NCBI GenBank assembly: GCA_020161655.1
Contig: JAIUPC010000008.1
Coordinates: forward strand, 179,385 to 243,384
Direction: 5' to 3'
DNA: 64,000 nt
Source: Pseudomonadota bacterium
GTDB lineage: Bacteria; Pseudomonadota; Alphaproteobacteria; Rhodobacterales; Rhodobacteraceae
The notes beneath the pieces are model-generated. The model was not told where the DNA came from, ran no database searches, and saw nothing but the letters and a program-made list of their open reading frames with translations. This document shows, one piece after another, positions 18,200 through 25,690 of this stretch (its first letter is position 1; every line of letters starts with the position of its first letter). A program made the translations under genes and the position numbers.

Positions 18200-19834
18200 C
18201 TAACGTGCGTCCCTGAGGATGCGCGCGGCGCCCATCCAGCCCACCAGAATGCTGGGCGCATTGGTATTGCCGCCGATCAGCGTTGGAAAGACCGAAGCGT
18301 CACAGACCCTGAGGCTACGGACGCCCCGCACCTTCATATCGGGGTCAAGCGCCGAGGTCGCGGGATCGGTCCCCATCCTGACGGTGCAGGAGGGGTGGTA
18401 GACCGTACCCGACCGCGCGCGGAAATCGGCGATCAGGTCGTCGTCGGACTTAACCTCCGGGCCGGGGCGCAGTTCCTCGGCGATCAGCGCGCGGATCGGG
18501 TCCTCTGCGGCGATCTTGCGCAGGTATTTCACCGCCGCCAGCATCTCGGCCACGTCATGGTCGGTGGAAAAGGCGTTGGCGGTGATGCGGGGATGCGCGA
18601 AGGGGTCGGGCGATTTCAGCGCGATCTCGCCCCGGCTGGTCGGGCGGCAGTTGGAAAGGCCGATGGACATGCCGGAAAAGGGATCGGGGGTCAGCAGCGG
18701 ACGTTCGCCGTCACGCGGGATCAGGGTGGAAAAGGCCTGAAAGTATAGCTGCATGTTGGGGCGGGGAAGTGCCGGGTCAGTGCGGAAAAAGCCGCCAGCG
18801 TGGTTGATCGACTTCGCCAGGGGGCCGGTGCCAAGCAGGAAATACTCGATCCCGACGCGCAACTTGCCCCACCACGGCCGCAGGATGTCGTTGTAGGTCG
18901 GCACGTTCATGCGCCAGGTGTAGTTGATGCCCTGATGGTCGTTGAGGTTCTGCCCGACCTCGGGGCTGTCGGCGACAATGGCAATCCCGTGGTCGCGAAG
19001 ATGCGCCGCAGGGCCGATTCCCGACAGCATCAGAAGCTGCGGCGAGTTGATGGCGCCGCCGGCAAGGATCACCTCGCCCGCCGCCATTGCCTGCTTGGTG
19101 ACACCGTTGTAGCGGTATTCGACCCCGGTGGCGCGCCCATCCTCGACAATGACCCGCGTGACATGGGCACCGGTCAGCACCTTCACATTCGGCCGCTTCA
19201 TCGCCGGATGCAGGAAGGCGCGAGCGGCGGAGTTGCGGCGGGCATTCCGGATCGTCATCTGGTAGATGCCGACGCCTTCCTGTTCCGCCCCGTTGAAATC
19301 GGCAAGCCGCTTCAGGCCGGTAGCTTCGGCCGCCGCGATATAGCTTTCGACCAGAGGATGCAGGTCGCGCCGGTTGGCCGAGATGAAGAGGGGGCCGCCG
19401 GTGCCGCGATGGGCGTCGCCACCCGCCTCGTTATCCTCGATGGCGCGGTAGGCGGCGGTCACGGCCTCCGCCCCCCAGTCCGGGCCAGCAAGGTCGGCCC
19501 AGTCGTCGTAGTCGCTTTTGTGGCCCCTGATCCAGACCATGGCATTGATGGAGCTTGATCCTCCAAGGATCTTGCCGCGCGGCCAGTGGTCGCGCTGCCC
19601 GGCCAGCCCCGGATCGGGTTCGGTCCGGTACATCCAGTTCACGGCGGGGTCGTAGAAGAGCTTGCCGTAGCCAAGCGGCAGCCGGACGTATAAGCGCCGG
19701 TCGCTGCCGCCCGCTTCCAGCACCAGAACCCGGTGCCGACCGCTGGCCGAGAGCCGTTCGGCCAGAACGCAGCCGGCGGAGCCTGCCCCGACGATCACAT
19801 AATCGAATTCTGCCTTGTCGGGTAACACGCTCAT
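18200..19834 (-). CDS. GMC family oxidoreductase (choline dehydrogenase-like)
   Basis: This 544-residue flavoprotein of the glucose-methanol-choline family oxidises alcohols to aldehydes. It has the FAD fold DYVIVGAGSAGCVLAERLS (residues 10-28), the GMC signature GGSSSINAMVWIRGH, and the C-terminal active site HPSCTVRMG with the final GGNTNAPSILVG. It resembles BetA, but no betaine aldehyde dehydrogenase or BetI is adjacent, so the substrate may be another hydroxylated amine. It sits between a beta-hydroxyacid-dehydrogenase-like gene and the HyuA-like gene, all leftward. Confidence 0.88.
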   Translation of the reverse strand: MSVLPDKAEFDYVIVGAGSAGCVLAERLSASGRHRVLVLEAGGSDRRLYVRLPLGYGKLFYDPAVNWMYRTEPDPGLAGQRDHWPRGKILGGSSSINAMVWIRGHKSDYDDWADLAGPDWGAEAVTAAYRAIEDNEAGGDAHRGTGGPLFISANRRDLHPLVESYIAAAEATGLKRLADFNGAEQEGVGIYQMTIRNARRNSAARAFLHPAMKRPNVKVLTGAHVTRVIVEDGRATGVEYRYNGVTKQAMAAGEVILAGGAINSPQLLMLSGIGPAAHLRDHGIAIVADSPEVGQNLNDHQGINYTWRMNVPTYNDILRPWWGKLRVGIEYFLLGTGPLAKSINHAGGFFRTDPALPRPNMQLYFQAFSTLIPRDGERPLLTPDPFSGMSIGLSNCRPTSRGEIALKSPDPFAHPRITANAFSTDHDVAEMLAAVKYLRKIAAEDPIRALIAEELRPGPEVKSDDDLIADFRARSGTVYHPSCTVRMGTDPATSALDPDMKVRGVRSLRVCDASVFPTLIGGNTNAPSILVGWMGAARILRDAR

Positions 19835-19897
19835 CGCCCGGATATGACCATCCGCCCCTTGGCCCGGCTGTCACCGAACCGACACGAAAGGTCGCAT

Positions 19898-20797
19898 CTA
19901 TTCCAGCCGCGCCGGGAAGCCATCGGCGCGAAGGTCGGTCCCCAGCAGGTCCTCAAGCAATTTCGCGATCATCGGCGACTGGGCGGCACCGCCATAGGCC
20001 GCCTTCGCCGCGACATAGGTCTGTTCCGTCGCGGCGGCGAGGTCCAGCGGTACGCCAAACTCACGCCCGAAGCCCAGTGCGAAGCCGAGGTCCTTCAGCG
20101 CCAGATCGACCGAAAAGGCGATGTCGTAGGAGCCATTGAGGATCAGCGCCCCTTCCGTCTCATGCACGAAGGAATTGCCGGATGAGGCGCGAATCGCCTC
20201 CCACGATTGCTTCAGGTCCAGCCCGCCGCGTTTGGCCAGCATCAGCGCTTCGGAGGTGGCTTTCAGGTGGATGAAGGCCAGCATGTTGGTGATGACCTTG
20301 ATGATGGCCGATGACCCGAGCGGCCCCATGTGGAAGATGCGGTTGCCCATGGCTTCCATCGCCGGGCGGTGCAGCTCCACCAGATCGGCATCGCCGCCCG
20401 GCAGCATGGTGATCTCACCGCGCGCGGCAAGGTGGACGCCGCCGGTGACCGGCAGTTCCAGCATCCGGACGCCCGCGTCCGATGCGATCTTCGCCAGCCT
20501 GAGCACGTCGTCGCGGCCAAGGGTGGACATCTCCACCCATGTCGCGCCGGGTTTCATCACCGGCAGAATCTCCCGCAGAACTGCCTCGGACACGGTGGGC
20601 GACGGCAGGCAGGTGACGACATGGTCGACCGAAGCCGCCAATGCGGCAGCGCTTGCGGCCCCGACCGCGCCCAGCGCGAGAAGCGGCTCTGCCAGGCCCT
20701 GATCGCGGTCATAGACCATGAGGCCCGACCCCGCGCGGGCCAGACAGGCAGCGCATTTGCCGCCGAGATTTCCCAGCCCTATGTAGCCGTACATCAT
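19898..20797 (-). CDS. NAD(P)-binding beta-hydroxyacid dehydrogenase-like protein
   Basis: This 299-residue protein of the 3-hydroxyisobutyrate/6-phosphogluconate dehydrogenase family has Rossmann motif GYIGLGNLGG at the N-terminus, the substrate motif LPVTGGVHLAARGEITMLPGG and catalytic lysine motif GSSAIIKVITNML. It would oxidise a hydroxy acid or reduce an aldehyde acid. I prefer the ATG at 20797, since GAGG lies five bases upstream and the gene then starts after the methyltransferase stop. An earlier ATG at 20815 overlaps that gene and has no ribosome-binding site. Substrate unknown. Confidence 0.83.
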   Translation of the reverse strand: MMYGYIGLGNLGGKCAACLARAGSGLMVYDRDQGLAEPLLALGAVGAASAAALAASVDHVVTCLPSPTVSEAVLREILPVMKPGATWVEMSTLGRDDVLRLAKIASDAGVRMLELPVTGGVHLAARGEITMLPGGDADLVELHRPAMEAMGNRIFHMGPLGSSAIIKVITNMLAFIHLKATSEALMLAKRGGLDLKQSWEAIRASSGNSFVHETEGALILNGSYDIAFSVDLALKDLGFALGFGREFGVPLDLAAATEQTYVAAKAAYGGAAQSPMIAKLLEDLLGTDLRADGFPARLE

Positions 20798-20804
20798 GGC
20801 GACC

Positions 20805-22358
20805 TCAGCGGACATAGATGTTGTAGGCCTTGCGGAGCGCGCGGTCGATCTCGGGGTCGATCAGGTTGCCGGCCTTGGCGAGGATCTCGTTCTTCCGGGC
20901 GATGGCGGTGTCAAGGAGCAGCGGCTTTCCGGCCTCGTTCCATTCCTTCGGGCTCATCCGGTTGCCGACGGCGGGGTAGATGTATTCCGTCTGCATCAGG
21001 CTCAGCGTCTGGTCCGAGCCGAGGTAGTGGCCCGGCCCGCCAAGGCAGACCTCCTTCATCGCCTCGATCGAGGTCGAATCCGGCGTCACGTCGATCCCGC
21101 GCACCAACCGCATCGCTTGACCGAGAAGATCGTCGCCAAGGATCAGGCTTTCCATGCAGAACCCGAGAAGCGAGGCATGCATGCCGACCGCCTCATAGCA
21201 CATGTTGAGGCCGGCAAGCCCGGCGAGGGCGTTGGTGATCCCCTGCTCCCAGCCGGCCTGCATGTCCGGCAGCTTGCTGTCGGAAATGCCCGAGGCCGCG
21301 CCGCCGGGGAGGTCGTAGAAGCGGTGCATCTGCGCGCAACCCGCCGTCAAGAGCGCCTGTTCCGCAGAGCCGCCCGACATGGCGCCGGTCCTGAGGTCGC
21401 TGACAAATGGCCAGGTGCCGAAGATCGCCGGGGCGCCCTTCCTGATCGCGTTCACATAGACGACGCCGGCAAGGCATTCGGCCACCGCCTGCACGATGGT
21501 GAGCGCGATGGGCGCGGGCGCCGTCGCCCCGGCCTGCCCGGCGCTCAGCAGCAGCATCGGCATGCCACGGCGGATGCAATCCTCCATGGTGATGCAGCTT
21601 TCCTCGGCGAATTTCATCGGCGGCACGACGAAGCAGTTGGAGTTCGAGACGAAGGGCCGCTCCAGCCATTTCTCCTCGCCGCCCGCGATGGTGTAGAGCA
21701 TGTCGAAGCAGTCGGCGACATGGGAGGGGTCGCTGAACGAGGTGCCGATGTGCTTCCGCGTGCCGGCAATGCAGGCGTAAAGCGTGTTGAGGTCCATCTC
21801 CTTGTTGTCGACCACGTCACGGGCAACCATCGTGCGCTGGTAGAAATGGATATTGTCGAGATTGTCGACGAGCCGCGCCGCGTCATAAAGATCCTGCGCG
21901 GTGGATTCGCGGTAGTCGAGCGTTATGGGATCGACGATATGCACCGCCGCGCCCGCCGTGCCGTAATGGACCTTGGTGCCGGATAGGTGCAGGTCGTGCT
22001 TCGGGTCGCGGGCATGAAGCGTGATGTTGCGCGCAGCGACCGCCAGCATGTCCTCGACCAGCGCGCGGGGAAAGCGGATGCGCCCGTCGTCGCCCTGAAT
22101 GGCACCGGCGCCGGTCAGGATTTCCACCCCCGATTGCGGCGCCTGGCTGAGGCCGATCACCTCAAGCGCCTCAAGGGCTGACGCATGGATCGTCTGTACA
22201 TCGGCCTCGGTCAGGGGCTTGTACTGGCCGCCCGACATGCCTGCGCGCACCGGGCGCAGGTTCTCGGCCAGAGGGGCCGCCCGCGCCGCCCGCCGCGCCT
22301 CACGCCCGCCGGCGCGTGCCGCCCGCCTCGGTTCACAATTCAGCGCTTCGTCAGACAT
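20805..22358 (-). CDS. Trimethylamine methyltransferase (MttB) superfamily protein, without pyrrolysine
   Basis: This is a 517-residue member of the MttB superfamily (COG5598-type). Archaeal MttB moves a methyl group from trimethylamine to a corrinoid protein using pyrrolysine; this one is read through without an internal TAG. It therefore belongs to the non-pyrrolysine branch that includes glycine betaine methyltransferases. Recognisable parts are EALEVIGLSQAPQSGVEIL near the N-terminus and NALAGLAGLNMCYEAVGMHA in the barrel. No corrinoid protein or reactivase is seen in the window. Its start overlaps the end of the PEP-mutase-like gene by eight bases, and two DMGDH-like genes lie upstream, which points to stepwise demethylation. 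Confidence 0.87.
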   Translation of the reverse strand: MSDEALNCEPRRAARAGGREARRAARAAPLAENLRPVRAGMSGGQYKPLTEADVQTIHASALEALEVIGLSQAPQSGVEILTGAGAIQGDDGRIRFPRALVEDMLAVAARNITLHARDPKHDLHLSGTKVHYGTAGAAVHIVDPITLDYRESTAQDLYDAARLVDNLDNIHFYQRTMVARDVVDNKEMDLNTLYACIAGTRKHIGTSFSDPSHVADCFDMLYTIAGGEEKWLERPFVSNSNCFVVPPMKFAEESCITMEDCIRRGMPMLLLSAGQAGATAPAPIALTIVQAVAECLAGVVYVNAIRKGAPAIFGTWPFVSDLRTGAMSGGSAEQALLTAGCAQMHRFYDLPGGAASGISDSKLPDMQAGWEQGITNALAGLAGLNMCYEAVGMHASLLGFCMESLILGDDLLGQAMRLVRGIDVTPDSTSIEAMKEVCLGGPGHYLGSDQTLSLMQTEYIYPAVGNRMSPKEWNEAGKPLLLDTAIARKNEILAKAGNLIDPEIDRALRKAYNIYVR

Positions 22359-23184
22359 CGCCCGACCCTTTCTTCAAAAACCCGTCTATTTCATCGCCCG
22401 ACGCCGCCGCCATCAGCGGCGCGAAGGAACCTTTGCCCAGCATTGCAGCCACGGAATCGCGGATCGCCGCATGGGTCACCCGTGCAACCTGTGACCCGAC
22501 CGAAATGCGCCTGACGCCCATCGCCGCCAGCTCCGGCACTGTCAGCGCCCGGATCGGCCCCGCCGCCAGCGCATTCACCGGCTTTTTCACCGAAGCCAGC
22601 ACCTTTGCCAGTTCCGCCTTTCCGGGTGGCGCCGGCAGGTAAAGCAGGTCGGCCCCCGCCGTCTCGAACGCTTGCAGACGGCGGATGCCCTCGGCCAGAT
22701 CATAGCTGCCGTTCATCACGCCATCGGCGCGGGCGCACAGCACGAAGGGCCGGCCAAGGCCCCGCGCCGCCGCAACCGCCGCCCTGATCCGCTCGACGGC
22801 AAGATCGAAGGCATAGGCGGGATTGCCCGCCTCCATCACCGTATCCTCGATGGAACAGCCCGAAAGCCCGACCTCGGCGGCGAGCCGGATCGTCTCGGCC
22901 ACGCCGTCGGGGTCATCGGCGAAGCCGTTCTCGAAATCGCCCGAAACCGGCAGGGGGGACGCGGCCACCAGATCCGCGGCATGGGCCAGCGCCTCATCCC
23001 GGCTGACGCCGCCAAGGTCGGCGCGGCCAAGGGTGAAAGCATGGGCCGCCGAGCTGGTCGCCAGCGCCTTGGCGCCCAGCGCCGCCATCATCCGCGCCGA
23101 TCCCCGGTCCCAGGGGTTGGGGAGGACGAAGCAGCCCGACTGGTGGAGGTCGTGGAAGGCCTGATGCCGCGCCGCCAGTGTCAT
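22351..23184 (-). CDS. Isocitrate lyase/PEP mutase family protein
   Basis: This 277-residue TIM-barrel enzyme of the PEP mutase/isocitrate lyase superfamily has the metal-site segment DFENGFADDPDGVAETI and the following VGLSGCSIEDT, typical of the small oxaloacetate-decarboxylase or carboxyvinyl-phosphonate-like branch. Members cleave or form C-C or C-P bonds next to a carboxylate. The KKCGH-type motif of true isocitrate lyase is absent. It overlaps both neighbours (4 bases with the DMGDH-like gene, 8 with the MttB-like gene), so it is translated in the same chain. Reaction not predictable. Confidence 0.83.
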   Translation of the reverse strand: MTLAARHQAFHDLHQSGCFVLPNPWDRGSARMMAALGAKALATSSAAHAFTLGRADLGGVSRDEALAHAADLVAASPLPVSGDFENGFADDPDGVAETIRLAAEVGLSGCSIEDTVMEAGNPAYAFDLAVERIRAAVAAARGLGRPFVLCARADGVMNGSYDLAEGIRRLQAFETAGADLLYLPAPPGKAELAKVLASVKKPVNALAAGPIRALTVPELAAMGVRRISVGSQVARVTHAAIRDSVAAMLGKGSFAPLMAAASGDEIDGFLKKGSGDV

Positions 23185-25625
23185 AGCTTCACCCGTTCGG
23201 ACTTCGGATCATACATCGGCTGAAGGCTCGCCTCGGCCGTCACCCGCCGCCCGGCGATCTCGATCTCGTAGGCGGAGGCCAGCACTTCCTCCGCGCTTTC
23301 ACCGCGACAGGGCACATAGCCCATGCCGATCGCCCCGCCGAGGTGATGGCCGTAGTTGCCCGAGGTCACGGTGGAGACGATCCTGCCGTCGCGCACCACC
23401 GCCTCATTGTGGAAAAGGCTCGGCTCCGGGTCGGTCAGGCGGAACTGCACCAGCCGCCGGTCCAGCCCCGCCTCCTGCTTCCGCAGCACCGCATCACGGC
23501 CGATGAAGGCGGGCTTCTTCTTCGACACGGCAAAGCCAAGCCCCGCCTCAAGCACGTGATCCTCGTCAGTTATGTCATGGCCCCAGTGCCGGTATGCCTT
23601 CTCGATCCGGCAGCTATCAAGCGTATGGAGGCCGCAAAGCTTCAGCCCGACCTCCGCCCCCGCCTCGTCCAGCGTCTCGAAGACATGGGCGGTCTGGTCG
23701 GAGCTCACGTAAAGCTCCCAGCCCAGCTCGCCGACATAGGTCACGCGGTGCGCGCGGGCGATGCCCATGCCGATCTCGATCTCCTGCACGGTTCCGAAGG
23801 GGAAGGCGGCGTTGGAGAAGTCATCGGGGCTGACAAGGGTCATGAGGTCGCGCGCCTTCGGCCCCATGATGCAAAGCACCGATTCCGCTGCCGTGACATC
23901 GGTGATGACAGCGAAATCATCGCCGACATGGGCGCGAAGCCAGGCGAGGTTGCGTTGCAAGGTCGCCCCCGGCACGACCAGAAGATAGGCCGTCTCCGAA
24001 AGCCGCGTCACCGTCAGGTCGGCCTCGATCCCGCCGCGTTCGGTCAGGAACATGGTGTAGGCGATCCGCCCCGGCGCCACGTCCATCTCGGCCGAACAGA
24101 CGCGGTTGAGGAAGGCCGTGGCCCCCCGCCCCTCGACCCGGATCTTGCCGAAAGAGGTCATGTCGAAGAAGCCGACGCCGGCCCGGATCGCCAGATGCTC
24201 GGCCTTCTGGTTGTCGAACCAGTTGGTCCGGCCCCAGGAATATTCGTATTCCGCCTTCTGGCCCGGGTTCGCGAACCAGTTCGCCCGCTCCCAACCCGCC
24301 GCCTCACCAAAGACGGCACCCCGCGCCTTCAGGTGATCGTGGATCGGCGTCCGCCGCACCCCGCGCGAGGTCGTGACCTGGCGGTAGGGGAAATGGTCGG
24401 CGTAAAGCAGGCCCAGCGTCTCCGACACCCGTTCCTTCAGATAGCGGCGGTTCCGCTGGAACGGCTGGGCGCGGCGGATATCCACCTCCCAAAGGTCAAA
24501 GGGCGGTTCGCCATCGTTCATCCATTGTGCCAGTGCCATGCCCGCGCCGCCGGAACCCGCGATCCCGACGGAGTTGTAGCCTGCGGCGATCCAGTAACCC
24601 TTCTTCTCAGGGCTTTCGCCCAGATAGTAGCGGTCATCCGGCGTGAAACTTTCCGGACCGTTGAAGAAGGTATGGATGCCGGCCGTCTGGAACATCGGCA
24701 GCCGGTTCATCGCCTGTTCGAGGATCGGCATGAAATGGTCCCAGTCCTCAGGCAGCGTGTCGAACTCGAAATCCTCGCGGATGCCGTTCATGCCCCAGGG
24801 CTTGGCCTTCGGCTCAAAGGCGCCGAGCATCATCTTGCCGGCGTCTTCCTTGTAATAGGCACATTCATCCGGCACCCGCAGCACCGGCAGGCGCGACAGG
24901 CCCGCGATCGGCTCGGTGACAAGATAGAAGTGCTCGCAGGCATGAAGCGGCAGCGTCACGCCCGAGGCGCCCGCCAGCTCGCGCCCCCACATGCCGCCGC
25001 AGTTGACCACCATCTCGGCGACGATCGACCCCTTCTCGCCGCCCGCCTCCCATTCGACGCCGGTCACGCGGGCGCCGTCGTCGGTGACCTTCGTCACCTT
25101 CACGCCCTCAAGGATCTTCGCCCCCCGCATCCGCGCGCCCTTGGCCAGCGCCTGGGCGATGTTGGCCGGGTCGCATTGCCCGTCCAAAGGCAGATGCACC
25201 GCCCCCACCACGCCCGAGACATTGAGATGCGGATACATCGCCTTCACTTCGGCGGGCGAGATTTCCCCGACCTCCACGTCGAAGGCGCGTGCCAGTGTCG
25301 CCTGCCGGTAAAGCTCTTCCTTCCGCGCCTCGGTCAGCGCGACGGAGATCGAGCCGACCTGCCGCATCCCGGTCGCCACCCCGGTCTCGGCCTCGAGCTT
25401 GACGTAGAGATCGGCCGAATACTTGGCGAGCCGCGTCATGTTCTGGCTGGCGCGCAATTGCCCGATCAGCCCGGCCGCATGCCAGGTCGTGCCCGAGGTC
25501 AGCTTCCGCCGTTCCAGCAGCACGATGTCCTTCCAGCCGAGCTTGGCCAGATGATAGGCGACCGAACAGCCGGAAATACCGCCGCCGATGATGACGACAC
25601 GGGCATGGGTAGGAACGTCAGCCAT
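23181..25625 (-). CDS. Dimethylglycine/sarcosine dehydrogenase-like flavoprotein (FAD + GcvT), copy A
   Basis: This 814-residue two-part enzyme has an N-terminal FAD domain (VVIIGGGISGCSVAYHLAKLG, residues 10-30) and a C-terminal GcvT-like folate domain (about 440-810). His49 in TTWHAAG matches the residue that binds FAD covalently in dimethylglycine dehydrogenase. Such enzymes remove an N-methyl group oxidatively and pass it to tetrahydrofolate as methylene-THF. GcvT features include SFGKIRVEGRGATAFLNRVCS and GELGWELYVSSDQ. It lies 63 bases after a paralogue (25689-28130) and overlaps the next gene by ATGA. Which methylated glycine each copy uses is unclear. Confidence 0.9.
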   Translation of the reverse strand: MADVPTHARVVIIGGGISGCSVAYHLAKLGWKDIVLLERRKLTSGTTWHAAGLIGQLRASQNMTRLAKYSADLYVKLEAETGVATGMRQVGSISVALTEARKEELYRQATLARAFDVEVGEISPAEVKAMYPHLNVSGVVGAVHLPLDGQCDPANIAQALAKGARMRGAKILEGVKVTKVTDDGARVTGVEWEAGGEKGSIVAEMVVNCGGMWGRELAGASGVTLPLHACEHFYLVTEPIAGLSRLPVLRVPDECAYYKEDAGKMMLGAFEPKAKPWGMNGIREDFEFDTLPEDWDHFMPILEQAMNRLPMFQTAGIHTFFNGPESFTPDDRYYLGESPEKKGYWIAAGYNSVGIAGSGGAGMALAQWMNDGEPPFDLWEVDIRRAQPFQRNRRYLKERVSETLGLLYADHFPYRQVTTSRGVRRTPIHDHLKARGAVFGEAAGWERANWFANPGQKAEYEYSWGRTNWFDNQKAEHLAIRAGVGFFDMTSFGKIRVEGRGATAFLNRVCSAEMDVAPGRIAYTMFLTERGGIEADLTVTRLSETAYLLVVPGATLQRNLAWLRAHVGDDFAVITDVTAAESVLCIMGPKARDLMTLVSPDDFSNAAFPFGTVQEIEIGMGIARAHRVTYVGELGWELYVSSDQTAHVFETLDEAGAEVGLKLCGLHTLDSCRIEKAYRHWGHDITDEDHVLEAGLGFAVSKKKPAFIGRDAVLRKQEAGLDRRLVQFRLTDPEPSLFHNEAVVRDGRIVSTVTSGNYGHHLGGAIGMGYVPCRGESAEEVLASAYEIEIAGRRVTAEASLQPMYDPKSERVKL

Positions 25626-25644
25626 GAGGTTTCTGCACTTTCTG

Positions 25645-25690
25645 TCCTGAAATACTCCGGGGGTCCGGGGGCAGCGCCCCCGGCACCCTC
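25645..25690 (-). repeat. Short intergenic repeat, copy 2, with strong hairpin between the two DMGDH-like genes
   Basis: Read on the minus strand, the element begins at the stop codon of the upstream DMGDH-like gene. It forms CCGGGGGC/GCCCCCGG with a three-base loop (25665-25683), then ACCCCCGGAGTATTT and GGACA. It matches copy 1 at 10991-11037 in order and orientation relative to the preceding gene. There is no long T-run, so it may dampen or process the transcript rather than end it. Confidence 0.65.

Noticed and set aside
16076-18748. 890-codon plus-strand open frame
   Set aside because: Antisense to the HyuA-like and GMC genes, no recognisable motif.
20805-22358. Pyrrolysine in the MttB-like protein
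   Set aside because: The gene reads through without an internal TAG, so there is no evidence for pyrrolysine.
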